NCBI GenBank assembly: GCA_003209915.1
Contig: QCOF01000001.1
Location: forward strand, 186,001 to 250,000
Reading direction: 5' to 3'
Length of the DNA stretch: 64,000 bases
DNA from: Pelagibacteraceae bacterium AG-430-E20
GTDB taxonomy: Bacteria; Pseudomonadota; Alphaproteobacteria; Pelagibacterales; Pelagibacteraceae
Shown here: one piece after another, positions 47,855 to 56,118 of the stretch
How the letters are laid out: each line of letters begins with the position of its first letter
Numbering within the stretch: position 1 is the first letter of the stretch
Position numbers and translations under genes: made by a program
Notes under the pieces: model-generated
The model's database searches: none
Seen by the model: the letters and a program-made list of their open reading frames with translations, nothing else
Told to the model about the DNA's origin: nothing

Positions 47855-47887
47855 CGGTTAGGGGCTTCCTAGGAAGCCCTGTAACCG
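47855..47887. repeat. Perfect 18-base palindrome with flanking arms upstream of alaS
   Basis: GGGCTTCCTAGGAAGCCC (47862-47879) is self-complementary, and CGGTTA (47855-47860) pairs with TAACCG (47882-47887) across a one/two-base mismatch. As RNA it forms a 13-bp GC-rich hairpin 48 bases before the alaS ATG. There is no T-run on either side, so it is not an ordinary terminator. It is GC-rich against very AT-rich surroundings. It could be an alaS operator or leader hairpin. Confidence 0.8.
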
Positions 47888-47984
47888 GAAGAGAATAATG
47901 ATAAAATACTTATCAATACTTCTTTATAATTTTTAAATGACATTATTTTTGCCGATTTATTAAAATTTTGTTTAAAGTGGGGGT

Positions 47985-48009
47985 AAAGGCGCTTAAAGTA
48001 AGCGCCTTT
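47985..48009 (-). terminator. Hairpin terminator after recA
   Basis: Perfect 11-base arms AAAGGCGCTTA (47985-47995) and TAAGCGCCTTT (47999-48009) with a 3-base loop, 20 bases beyond the recA stop. On the minus strand only three T residues follow before CCCCC, so the U-tract is weak. It probably ends or attenuates the recA transcript before alaS. Confidence 0.6.
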
Positions 48010-48029
48010 GTATTAATAAAGATGACCTA

Positions 48030-49184
48030 TTAATTCTTTTTTGATGGAGGAGTAGCTTCTGCTTTTTCAGCCTCCTCTTTTTCAGCTACCTTCTTTTCTT
48101 TCTCAATTTTGTCAGGATCAAGCGGGTTTCCTTCTATTTTCTTAGAAATTACTCCTGCTTTCTCTCTAATAGCCATTTCAATTTCTGCAGCAACTTGAGG
48201 ATTTTGAGCTAAATAAGTCTTAGCATTTTCTCTACCTTGACCAATTTTCTCTCCTTTGTAAGCATACCATGCTCCTGATTTTTCAATTATATCTGCTTTG
48301 GAACCAAGATCGACGAGTTCACCCATCTTGCTAATTCCTCTTCCATACATTAAGTCAAATTCTACAACTTTAAATGGTGGAGCAACTTTGTTTTTAACTA
48401 CTTTAACTCTTGTGGAGTTTCCAATAATTTCATCTTTATCTTTAATGGCACCAATTCTTCTAATGTCCATTCTTACTGATGAATAAAATTTAAGTGCGTT
48501 TCCACCTGATGTTGTTTCAGGACTTCCAAACATAACTCCAATTTTCATTCTGATTTGGTTAATGAAAATCATCATTGTGTTTGTGTTAGAAATTGAACCA
48601 GTTAATTTTCTTAAAGCCTGACTCATTAATCTTGATTGAAGACCAACATGATGATCTCCCATCTCTCCTTCGATTTCAGCTTTTGGTGTTAGAGCTGCAA
48701 CTGAGTCGATAACAATTACCGAAATGGAGCCTGATTTTACTAGTGTATCAGCAATTTCTAAAGCTTGCTCACCCGCATCTGGTTGTGAAATTAAAAGTTC
48801 TTCAGTATTAACACCTAATTTTTTTGCATAAACTGGATCTAAAGCATGCTCTGCATCAACAAACGCACAAATTCCTCCAGCTTTTTGAGCTTCAGCAACA
48901 ACTTGTAATGCTAATGTTGTTTTTCCAGATGACTCTGGTCCATAAACTTCAACAATTCTTCCTTTAGGCAATCCACCAATTCCTAAAGCTAAATCCAAAC
49001 TTAATGATCCTGTAGATATTGACTCAATATCCATAGCTCTTTTTTCACCAAGCTTCATTACAGAACCTTTTCCAAAATTATCTGTAATTTGAGCTATCGC
49101 AGCATCTAATGCTTTATTTTTCTCTTTATTGTCCACTTCTTGATCTTTAGTAGATTTAACTACTTTTAGGTTACTTTTAGTCAT
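48030..49184 (-). CDS. recA: Recombinase RecA
   Basis: 384 residues. The Walker A motif is GPESSGKTT (82-90), with [22 protein letters not shown] following and the DNA-binding loop [28 protein letters not shown]. The acidic/lysine-rich C-terminal tail ([19 protein letters not shown]) is usual. It performs strand exchange and activates LexA/UmuD self-cleavage; umuDC lies 3 kb away. A near-consensus SOS box is found about 51 bases upstream of the start. Confidence 0.98.
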   Translation of the reverse strand: MTKSNLKVVKSTKDQEVDNKEKNKALDAAIAQITDNFGKGSVMKLGEKRAMDIESISTGSLSLDLALGIGGLPKGRIVEVYGPESSGKTTLALQVVAEAQKAGGICAFVDAEHALDPVYAKKLGVNTEELLISQPDAGEQALEIADTLVKSGSISVIVIDSVAALTPKAEIEGEMGDHHVGLQSRLMSQALRKLTGSISNTNTMMIFINQIRMKIGVMFGSPETTSGGNALKFYSSVRMDIRRIGAIKDKDEIIGNSTRVKVVKNKVAPPFKVVEFDLMYGRGISKMGELVDLGSKADIIEKSGAWYAYKGEKIGQGRENAKTYLAQNPQVAAEIEMAIREKAGVISKKIEGNPLDPDKIEKEKKVAEKEEAEKAEATPPSKKN

Positions 49185-49234
49185 TTTTTGCCTCTTTTAT
49201 TAAATTTTTTAACACTCGAATCATGTATTTAAAT

Positions 49235-49249
49235 GTACACATTTTGTTC
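49235..49249 (-). promoter_or_regulatory. Near-consensus SOS (LexA) box upstream of recA
   Basis: On the minus strand the sequence reads GAAC-N7-GTAC. The alphaproteobacterial LexA box is GTTC-N7-GTTC or its complement GAAC-N7-GAAC, so one base differs. It lies 51-65 bases before the recA start codon, a sensible operator position. The one-mismatch match is moderate evidence, strengthened by the perfect box before umuD. Confidence 0.5.
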
Positions 49250-49292
49250 TCATTGGCAATATGTTTATTTTACCGGTCAAAAAGTCAAATAA

Positions 49293-50585
49293 TTACTTAA
49301 GATTTAGATATTGGCTATTTAAGAGCCCCACTGCTTTTAAGAGATTATATTGAGCCATCAGGTAGTTTTTCTCAGAATTTGCTAATGATATTTGAGCAGA
49401 GAGTAATAATGCATTTGATTGGATAACATCAAGAGTTGTTCTAGATCCTCTTTCGTACTCTGCAGTAACTCCCTCATATGCTATTTGAGATGCACCAACT
49501 TGCACTTTCACAGAGTTTAAAAAACTTTCTGAAGATTGTAAGCTTGACCATGCACTTGCTACATTAGTTTCATTAGTTCTAACAGCATCATCTAACAATA
49601 ATCTTTTTCTAGTAGTTAAATTGGAGTTTTTATTAATTGTTGATCTTTTTTTTCCACCAGAATAAAAAGGCCAACTTAAAGTAGCTTTTAAAGTATCTTT
49701 TTCTCGCTCATCAATAGTTGACGTAAGGTCATCTGAGTACGATCTTTCTAAAGATAAGGATGCTGAAGGCTTTAAATCAGATTCTGATATTGCTAAATCT
49801 TTTTCAGACTTTTCTAAATCAAGCTTTGCAATTAAAATATCAGGATTGTTTTGTTTAGAAAGATTTATTGCTTCATTAAGAGTATTTGGAATACTAACAA
49901 TTGCATTTGAATTTTTTTGTAATTGATTTGGATCACTAATTTTACCAATTATATTTTCATAATTAAGTTTACTAATTAATAAATCACTTTTTGCTTTTGC
50001 AAATTGAGCTTGAGCACCTGCTAGTGAAGATTCAGATTGTGCTAAATCAGTATTTGTTAATTGACCTCGATCTCTTCTAATTTTATCATTTTCTACTTGT
50101 CTAATTAGTAAATTTAAATTTTTTGAATTGATATTAAGTGTTTCTCTAGCTAGAATTAAATTTGTGAATGCATCTATTGCTTTATGTAAGATATCTTGTT
50201 CTTTTTTTACTAATTTTGCTTTTGCTAAATCTAAAGCAGTAATATTTTTTTGAAGAGTTATATCTCTTCCAAAATCTAAAATTGTTTGCTCTAATTTTAT
50301 TGAAGTTGTAAACGGATCAACGTCACTGATAGTTGCATCACCTCCACTTTGATTAGTAAGCTTATTCGTATCCTCAATACTTTTAGACCCACTTAATGTT
50401 AATGAGGGTTTATAATCAGCTTTTGAAATATTTACATCTTCTTCTGAGGCTTTAATATTTTCTCTTTCAGCATTTAATTGAATATTATTTTTGTAAGTTT
50501 GGTTTAATGCATCATATAGGGTGACAGAAAATGCATTACTAAAATAAAAGAATGATAAACTAATTAATACTAATATTTTTTTCAT
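49293..50585 (-). CDS. TolC-family outer membrane channel protein
   Basis: 430 residues with a Sec signal peptide (KKILVLISLSFFYFSNAFS). The mature protein has two TolC-type repeats: long amphipathic helices with VTLYDALNQTYKNNIQLNAERENIKASEEDVNISKA-like heads and the second-half ELERGSRTTLDVIQSNALLLSAQISLANSEKNYLMAQYNLLKAVG-like segment, each matching PF02321. It forms the outer-membrane duct for type I secretion or RND efflux. No inner-membrane partner is adjacent. Its ATG overlaps the stop of the upstream kinase gene by 4 bases. Confidence 0.9.
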   Translation of the reverse strand: MKKILVLISLSFFYFSNAFSVTLYDALNQTYKNNIQLNAERENIKASEEDVNISKADYKPSLTLSGSKSIEDTNKLTNQSGGDATISDVDPFTTSIKLEQTILDFGRDITLQKNITALDLAKAKLVKKEQDILHKAIDAFTNLILARETLNINSKNLNLLIRQVENDKIRRDRGQLTNTDLAQSESSLAGAQAQFAKAKSDLLISKLNYENIIGKISDPNQLQKNSNAIVSIPNTLNEAINLSKQNNPDILIAKLDLEKSEKDLAISESDLKPSASLSLERSYSDDLTSTIDEREKDTLKATLSWPFYSGGKKRSTINKNSNLTTRKRLLLDDAVRTNETNVASAWSSLQSSESFLNSVKVQVGASQIAYEGVTAEYERGSRTTLDVIQSNALLLSAQISLANSEKNYLMAQYNLLKAVGLLNSQYLNLK

Positions 50586-51511
50586 TTAGCTTTATATACA
50601 GCAGATTTTATTTGATGGTTATCATTTAAATTTAAAATTATTGAGGCATATTTAGGCATATTCTTAAACATATTTTGGGTTATTCTCTGATAAGTTTGCA
50701 TAAAATTAATTACATCCACTTTACTCATTATTTTATGACTACGTTTCCTCTTAGTTTTCAACCAAAGCTTTTGCTCCTGCTTTAATCGCCATTTTTGCAA
50801 CAAACTGAAACTTTTAGCTTTCAAATAAATCATACAATCTAACTGAGAGTATAGCTTTTTATACTTTGTTTTTAATTGCTGATTTACATGTTTTCTCCAA
50901 ATTAGATTTTGATCATTAGTTTTTTCAAGAGAATTAATTGGTTTTTTTAATGTTTTATTTATCTCTGCCCTAGCACCAACACACCAACCCTCAAATATTA
51001 TAATGTCTGGCTGTTCATTAATACTTTCCCAATTCTTCTTGGGAAATCTATCGTCTATAGCTTTGTTAAAGTTTGGTAGTTTCAATTTTTTAAATCTTTT
51101 GTTTTTTACTTTATTAAAAAAATCTAACATCATTTTGATATCATGAGTTCCTGGCACCCCTCTTGTCATTAACATTGGGTGAACTTTTTTTGATAAATTT
51201 GTTCTTTCTTTTCTTGTTTTATAAAAATCGTCAATTGAAATTTTAAATACTTTTAATTTGAAATATTTTTCTAATATAATTTTAATAATTGAGCTTATTG
51301 TTGTTTTGCCTGTTCCTTGTCCTCCAGCTAAACCTACAAAATAAGGTTTTTTCCTATTAGCTTTTTTTGCAATCCAAAAACATATTGGAATCAAAAAAGA
51401 CTTAATCATCTTATCTTTATTTTTAAATTTCTCAGTTGTGGTTTCTTGTGATTTAATAAATTTTACACAGTCATTTTTTACCTTACTAAAACAATGACTC
51501 ACCGGTTGCAT
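50582..51511 (-). CDS. D-glycerate 3-kinase-like P-loop kinase
   Basis: 309 residues. P-loop GGQGTGKTT at 63-71; then ISIDDFYKTRKERTNLSKKVHPMLMTRGVPGTHD, which matches plant/yeast-type D-glycerate 3-kinase (GLYK) and related uridine/pantothenate-kinase-like proteins, and IIFEGWCVGAR. It would phosphorylate glycerate to 3-phosphoglycerate, linking glyoxylate/glycerate metabolism to central carbon. It is basic and Lys-rich in the C-terminal third. It lies between the GFA and tolC-like genes, with gaps or overlaps under 7 bases. Confidence 0.78.
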   Translation of the reverse strand: MQPVSHCFSKVKNDCVKFIKSQETTTEKFKNKDKMIKSFLIPICFWIAKKANRKKPYFVGLAGGQGTGKTTISSIIKIILEKYFKLKVFKISIDDFYKTRKERTNLSKKVHPMLMTRGVPGTHDIKMMLDFFNKVKNKRFKKLKLPNFNKAIDDRFPKKNWESINEQPDIIIFEGWCVGARAEINKTLKKPINSLEKTNDQNLIWRKHVNQQLKTKYKKLYSQLDCMIYLKAKSFSLLQKWRLKQEQKLWLKTKRKRSHKIMSKVDVINFMQTYQRITQNMFKNMPKYASIILNLNDNHQIKSAVYKAK

Positions 51512-51516
51512 AAAAA

Positions 51517-51882
51517 TTATTTTTTTTGATCTAAAGGATGATTTTGTCCATCATTTACTGGAACTTCATTTAATCCAAATGTATCTATTTCATCAATGCA
51601 ACCAACATTAAAACCAGTCATTGCTGGATTAATTCTTGGATTGTGATGAGTATAAATTCCACAGTCAGAGCAAAAGTAATGCTTCGCAATTTTAGAATGG
51701 AATTGATAAAGTTTTAATTTATCTTCGCCTTTAACAATTTTGAAATCTTCATTTTTTACCATCGACATAATTGCTCCTTTTCTTTTACAAATAGAACAAT
51801 TGCATTTTACTACTTTGGCTAAGTCTCCATCTAGATTAATTTCCGCCTCTACAGAACCACAGTGACATTTTAATATTTTCAT
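51517..51882 (-). CDS. GFA-family zinc protein (glutathione-dependent formaldehyde-activating enzyme-like)
   Basis: 121 residues. Three zinc-binding clusters are visible: CHCGSVEAEI, KCNCSICKRKG and HYFCSDCGIYTHH, the GFA/CENP-V arrangement. The fold binds two Zn2+, and founder members promote S-hydroxymethylglutathione formation, though most homologues have unknown substrates. First gene of the GFA-kinase-tolC-like run, divergent from umuD. Confidence 0.88.
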   Translation of the reverse strand: MKILKCHCGSVEAEINLDGDLAKVVKCNCSICKRKGAIMSMVKNEDFKIVKGEDKLKLYQFHSKIAKHYFCSDCGIYTHHNPRINPAMTGFNVGCIDEIDTFGLNEVPVNDGQNHPLDQKK

Positions 51883-52029
51883 TTGTATTCCTTTATTTAA
51901 CTTTTTTTTTATTTTTTTTAAATTTTACTTATTTCATCTGCTTTTATCGCAATAGCTAATACAATTTCCAGAATACCTGAAAACAACTACGACTCTAAAT
52001 TCTTATATTTAAACTATCTCTGGTTAACG

Positions 52030-52038
52030 TTATCCACA
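52030..52038 (+). promoter_or_regulatory. Perfect DnaA-box sequence in the GFA/umuD intergenic region
   Basis: TTATCCACA is an exact match to the bacterial DnaA box consensus. It is a single copy in a 278-base gap; no cluster of boxes is seen, so this is not evidence for an origin. It might link expression of umuDC to replication state or be chance. Confidence 0.35.
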
Positions 52039-52068
52039 AGTCCCCAATATGTAGTTTGGATGTTCACG

Positions 52069-52089
52069 TTTTGATTCACTTTTGATTCA
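52069..52089. repeat. Two tandem 10-base repeats upstream of umuD
   Basis: TTTTGATTCA occurs at 52069-52078 and again at 52080-52089, an 11-base period, i.e. one DNA helix turn. Direct repeats spaced by one turn can hold regulator dimers on one face. They lie 25-45 bases upstream of the candidate -35 element. Confidence 0.6.
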
Positions 52090-52113
52090 GTTTCAGACTC
52101 AAAATACAACCTC

Positions 52114-52142
52114 TTGAGTGTATTGTATAAATAGTCTATAAA
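52114..52142 (+). promoter_or_regulatory. Candidate sigma-70 promoter of umuDC
   Basis: TTGAGT (52114-52119) and TATAAA (52137-52142) are separated by 17 bases. The start point would be near 52149, only about 12 bases before the umuD ATG, so the mRNA would be nearly leaderless, and the SOS box lies across the start point. Confidence 0.55.
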
Positions 52143-52145
52143 TTA

Positions 52146-52160
52146 GAACAAAACAAGAAC
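52146..52160. promoter_or_regulatory. SOS (LexA) box abutting the umuD start codon
   Basis: GAAC-N7-GAAC, the exact complement form of the alphaproteobacterial LexA box GTTC-N7-GTTC, ends at the base before the umuD ATG. It begins 4 bases after the candidate -10 element, so bound LexA would block transcription directly. Confidence 0.82.
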
Positions 52161-52556
52161 ATGAAGCTAACAATCCCTTATTATCTACATAAAGCAGGTG
52201 CTGGTTTTCCCTCCCCTGCAACTGATTATATCGAAGAAGATATTGATCTGAACATGCATTTAATAAGAAATGTTCCAGCTACTTTCATCATCAGAGTTCA
52301 AGGTAAATCCATGGTTGATGTTGGAATTAATGACGGAGATTTATTGGTTGTCGATAAAAGTTTAAAACCAAAAAACTTTTCAACAGTGATTGCAAACGTT
52401 CATGATGAGTTAGTAGTAAAAACTTTAGTTCAAGAGCGAGATAAAAAATTTTTAACCTCTGGATCTAAAGAATTTGCTGACAGAATTTTAATTAATGAAG
52501 AACAGGATATTTTTATTTGGGGAGTAGTTACTTATGTCATCCATTCTACGTACTAA
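52161..52556 (+). CDS. umuD: UmuD, self-cleaving DNA polymerase V subunit precursor
   Basis: 131 residues of the S24 LexA-like peptidase family. The cleavage site is Ala14-Gly15 ahead of FPSPATDY (Cys-Gly in E. coli). The catalytic pair is Ser50 (VQGKSM) and Lys87 (ELVVKTL). RecA-filament-stimulated cleavage gives UmuD', which joins UmuC as translesion polymerase V. It overlaps umuC by 23 bases. No ribosome binding site is visible because the SOS box occupies that position. Confidence 0.93.
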   Translation: MKLTIPYYLHKAGAGFPSPATDYIEEDIDLNMHLIRNVPATFIIRVQGKSMVDVGINDGDLLVVDKSLKPKNFSTVIANVHDELVVKTLVQERDKKFLTSGSKEFADRILINEEQDIFIWGVVTYVIHSTY

Positions 52557-53811
52557 AAAGATAGCATTAGTTGATTGTAATTCTTTTTACGTTTCTTGTG
52601 AAAGATTATTTAATCCTAAAATAAGAAAAAAACCCGTTGTTGTTTTATCTAATAATGATGGCTGTATCATTGCAAGATCTAATGAAGCAAAAGCTTTAGG
52701 AATTAAAATGGGAGAGCCCTACTTTAAAGGTAAAGATATTATTATTAAAAATAAAGTTGAGGTTTTTTCCTCAAATTATTCTTTGTATGGAGATTTATCT
52801 AGAAGAGTGATGCGAACTCTTAAAAGATTTAATTCAGAAATAGAAGTCTATTCAATTGATGAAGCTTTTTTAGATTTATCAAATTTCCCTGATCAAGACA
52901 TAGAAAAAGTTGGAAAAGAAATTAGAGAAACTGTTTTACAGTGGACTGGTATTCCAACTAGTATCGGGATTGCCAAAACAAAGACTTTAAGTAAAATTGC
53001 AAATCATATTGCAAAGAAAAAACAATCAGGAGTTACCAGTTTAATTGGTATAGAAAATTTAGATCCTATTTTAGAAAAAGTTGAAATTAATGACGTATGG
53101 GGTGTTGGCAGACAACTGACTAAGTTTTATCAAAAGCATGGAATTTATAATGCAAAACAATTAAAAAATAAATCAAATACCTGGATCAAAAAATCTTCAA
53201 ATGTTTTAAGCTCAAGAACAGCAATGGAGCTTAGAGGAGTTCCTTGTATAGGCTTAGAGACAACCACAACAAAAAGAAAAAGTTGTGTTGTATCCAGATC
53301 ATTTGGAAAAAGAATTGAAACATTTCAAGAACTAAAAGAAGCAGTTGCAAATTATTGTTTAAACGCATCTGAAAAAATTAGATCAGAGTCGTTAGTTGCA
53401 AAAGCAATCACAGTATTTGTTAGAACCAGTCCTTTTCAAAGAAACTTTGGCTATTATTCAAATGCAAAAACAGTTGATTTTCCAATTGCAACAAATAATA
53501 GTATCGAAACTGTAAAAACAGCAGTTTCAATCTTGGAAAGTATATTTAAAAATGGATATCGTTATCAAAAAGCAGGGGTGATGCTTACAGGATTATCTAA
53601 TGCTAGTGATAAAACAAATTTATTTACCTCTGAAAAAGATGAGAAAATAAATAGTTTAATGAGATCAATTGATAATACCAATCATCGATATGGAAGATCT
53701 ACTTTAAGTGTTGCAAGTGCAGGAGTTCACAAAAAATGGAACATGAGAAGGCAGTATTCTTCTAAAATTGATACAGCTGATTTTTATTGTTTGCCAACAA
53801 TTAAAGGTTGA
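52534..53811 (+). CDS. umuC: UmuC, Y-family translesion DNA polymerase
   Basis: 425 residues. Palm motifs: [16 protein letters not shown] with the first catalytic Asp, [24 protein letters not shown], and [11 protein letters not shown] with the Asp-Glu pair. Helix-hairpin-helix [15 protein letters not shown] and a C-terminal little-finger domain follow. It copies past DNA damage in the SOS response together with UmuD'. The end overlaps the convergent amidohydrolase gene by 28 bases, the longest tail-to-tail overlap in the window. Confidence 0.95.
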   Translation: MSSILRTKKIALVDCNSFYVSCERLFNPKIRKKPVVVLSNNDGCIIARSNEAKALGIKMGEPYFKGKDIIIKNKVEVFSSNYSLYGDLSRRVMRTLKRFNSEIEVYSIDEAFLDLSNFPDQDIEKVGKEIRETVLQWTGIPTSIGIAKTKTLSKIANHIAKKKQSGVTSLIGIENLDPILEKVEINDVWGVGRQLTKFYQKHGIYNAKQLKNKSNTWIKKSSNVLSSRTAMELRGVPCIGLETTTTKRKSCVVSRSFGKRIETFQELKEAVANYCLNASEKIRSESLVAKAITVFVRTSPFQRNFGYYSNAKTVDFPIATNNSIETVKTAVSILESIFKNGYRYQKAGVMLTGLSNASDKTNLFTSEKDEKINSLMRSIDNTNHRYGRSTLSVASAGVHKKWNMRRQYSSKIDTADFYCLPTIKG

Positions 53812-54950
53812 TTAAGGTTAATTTTAAAAAGTTTAGCTGCATTTTTATAGGCAATTTTTTCTTGCACTTCTGGACTCAAAGATCCAATCATCAAACGAAC
53901 ATGCTTCATATAGTGTTCCACAAAAACATCATGTGCTGGGCTTTTACCTAATTTTTGATCAGAGCCAAAAAAATATCTATCGGAATATTTTTCCATCGAT
54001 TTTGCCCAAACCTCATGTAATTTAAATCTATAATCATTTGGGATATGCAAATCCTCAAAGCCCCAAAGAGAAGACCAATGAAATACTATTTTCCAGTCAG
54101 TATATGTATTAGGACAATAATCAAAAATTTCTTCAAGGTCTTTTGTTGGCATCATTCCTGTATGAGCTATCACAATTTTTGCGTTGGGATATTTTTCACA
54201 TTTTTTTTTATAAAAATTTTTAAACTCTGTTAATCTATCTATCCCATCTATTTCATGAAAAGGCTCCAGGTGTAAATTAATCGGCATACGGTGTTCATTG
54301 ACAAATTTGAATGCCTTATCAATAATTGGGTGTTTAAGATCTAAATCTAATTGGGGTTGATACCCACCATAAGGGGGTTTTTTTTTATTTTTATTATAGT
54401 GAACCAGTCCAGTTTCTCCCAATCCATAACATTGTCCTTTTTTAAATCTTTTAATAGTTTCTTTAAACTCTTTATTAACTTCTGAGTTCTTATATTTTTT
54501 TTTATTTGCTGACATTCCAATAAAATTGGAATGACAATTAGTTAAAACATTCTGATGCTCTGCTGCAAAATCATAATAATAATTCCACTTATCTTTTGCT
54601 TTGTAAGTGTTCGGAGTTGCCATAATTACAGACATAAAAACATTTGCCTTGTTTGTTAACATTGGCAAATCTTCTATAAAATACTCAGTACCTTTATCTA
54701 AAGCTTTTCCGGTGGATTTTCTAGGATGTGCATGACCATCTATTATAGGTCCTAAATAAGGTTTATTTGTATCTCTTACCTCAAGATTATTAAGTTTATA
54801 ACTGTCTAAAAGTTTTTTTGCTTCTTCACGACTTTCAGTTTTTCCAAACATAATTCTTTCATAACCCCAGTGATCAAATTTATAGTGTTCCTCAAAACTG
54901 TTGGCAAACGTTGGTAAAATTAAAAAAATAAAAAACAAAATTATTTTCAT
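53784..54950 (-). CDS. Exported amidohydrolase-type metal-dependent hydrolase
   Basis: 388 residues with a Sec signal peptide ([17 protein letters not shown]). The TIM-barrel amidohydrolase pattern is visible: [10 protein letters not shown] (metal HxH), [32 protein letters not shown] and [15 protein letters not shown] with the last metal Asp. It would be a periplasmic metal-dependent hydrolase of the amidohydrolase_2 type. It follows the DUF1800-DUF1501 pair in the same direction (16-base gap). The substrate is unknown. Confidence 0.82.
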   Translation of the reverse strand: MKIILFFIFLILPTFANSFEEHYKFDHWGYERIMFGKTESREEAKKLLDSYKLNNLEVRDTNKPYLGPIIDGHAHPRKSTGKALDKGTEYFIEDLPMLTNKANVFMSVIMATPNTYKAKDKWNYYYDFAAEHQNVLTNCHSNFIGMSANKKKYKNSEVNKEFKETIKRFKKGQCYGLGETGLVHYNKNKKKPPYGGYQPQLDLDLKHPIIDKAFKFVNEHRMPINLHLEPFHEIDGIDRLTEFKNFYKKKCEKYPNAKIVIAHTGMMPTKDLEEIFDYCPNTYTDWKIVFHWSSLWGFEDLHIPNDYRFKLHEVWAKSMEKYSDRYFFGSDQKLGKSPAHDVFVEHYMKHVRLMIGSLSPEVQEKIAYKNAAKLFKINLNQPLIVGKQ

Positions 54951-54966
54951 TTTTGATTAATCAGCC

Positions 54967-56118
54967 TCATATTTTGAATAATTTATCAGATAAATTTTGT
55001 AAATTTTCTCCCCAAAAAACATCTTTTTGGATATCTTTGAAATCTAAATCAAATACAGTTGACATTGCTGATGCGTAAATTGATCTAGCATCAATAGTAG
55101 AGTTTAAATCTCTTCCTTCAAATAATTCTTTTCTTTTTAAACCAGGCCAGTCAGCGTGTACTTGGGCCTTTTTAACCAATCCGCCTGCCATTAAAACAGC
55201 TGAGCCATAACCATGTTCGGTTCCATTACCGCTGTTCTGTTTAATAGTTCTGCCAAATTCAGTTAATGTTACAATCAGTGAATTATTAAATGCTTCTTTC
55301 GACATCGATTGTTTTAAACCATTTACTATTCTGTCATAATCAGAAAGACAATCTGCATGTGCTCCATTTGTTGCTCCTTGTGCAGCATGAGTATCAAAAC
55401 CATCTACTTCGAACACAGCCACTCTTGGCCCATTTGGTTTTGACAGTTCCACACCTGCGTTACTTGCAAGAACCCAACTGTCATCACTTGAAGTGTTTTT
55501 TAAACCACGACTCATAATTATATTTAAATTTTCACCTAATAATTTTTCATCATGTTCTTTATAGACTTGTTCAATAAGACTTAAGGTTGATCTGCTAGGG
55601 AGTCTTTTACCTACCGGAAAGTAATTATTATTCATGGGAACCCCTCTAATTAATAAAGGCATAGGTAAAGCAAGAGCTAAACCTTTTCCTGTTAGACCAG
55701 CAATTTTCATGCCTCTTCCAAGCCAACCTGTTTTTTCCTGGTAAGGCACCTTCCCTCCTGACTCCATTAGATTTTGGCCATCAAAGTGAGATCTTCCTGT
55801 GTATGGAATATTTGTTGCATGGACGGCAGCACTTAAATTTTCATCCCAAAGTCTTTTAAATGTCTTAAGAGCTGGGTGTAAGTCAAAATCTGTTGTTAAT
55901 GCTAAAGTTCGATCAAGATTAATTTTACTTCTTAGTTTTTCAAAGTTTTTATCTCCTTTAATTGGAATAGCACATAGACCATCCATGCCACCTCGTAACA
56001 TAATAACTATTAAATTCTTTTTAGGACCATTGCTAGCTAACGTTGGTGCGCCAAACCCAGCAAAATACAATGATGTTAATGCAGTTGTTTTTAAAAAATC
56101 TCTTCTATTTATCTTCAT
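54967..56118 (-). CDS. DUF1501 family protein with Tat signal
   Basis: 383 residues. A twin-arginine signal INRRDFLKTTALTSLYFAGFGAPTLA opens the protein, so it is exported folded. IVIMLRGGMDGLCAIPIKGD, HATNIPYTGRSHFDGQNLME and VTLTEFGRTIKQNSGNGTEHGYGSAVLMAGG are family hallmarks; the family has an alkaline-phosphatase/sulfatase-like fold. Partnered with DUF1800 (4-base overlap), a pair widespread in marine bacteria whose chemistry is not established. Confidence 0.88.
   Translation of the reverse strand: MKINRRDFLKTTALTSLYFAGFGAPTLASNGPKKNLIVIMLRGGMDGLCAIPIKGDKNFEKLRSKINLDRTLALTTDFDLHPALKTFKRLWDENLSAAVHATNIPYTGRSHFDGQNLMESGGKVPYQEKTGWLGRGMKIAGLTGKGLALALPMPLLIRGVPMNNNYFPVGKRLPSRSTLSLIEQVYKEHDEKLLGENLNIIMSRGLKNTSSDDSWVLASNAGVELSKPNGPRVAVFEVDGFDTHAAQGATNGAHADCLSDYDRIVNGLKQSMSKEAFNNSLIVTLTEFGRTIKQNSGNGTEHGYGSAVLMAGGLVKKAQVHADWPGLKRKELFEGRDLNSTIDARSIYASAMSTVFDLDFKDIQKDVFWGENLQNLSDKLFKI

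Noticed and set aside
47898-47936. 12-codon ORF after GGAAGAG, as a leader peptide
   Set aside because: No gene follows it on the plus strand; recA and alaS are both on the minus strand, so a leader-peptide role makes no sense and its length is within chance.
51883-52160. Replication origin suggested by a DnaA box in AT-rich DNA
   Set aside because: Only one box is present, without a cluster, an unwinding element with repeats, or the gene neighbours usual for alphaproteobacterial origins.
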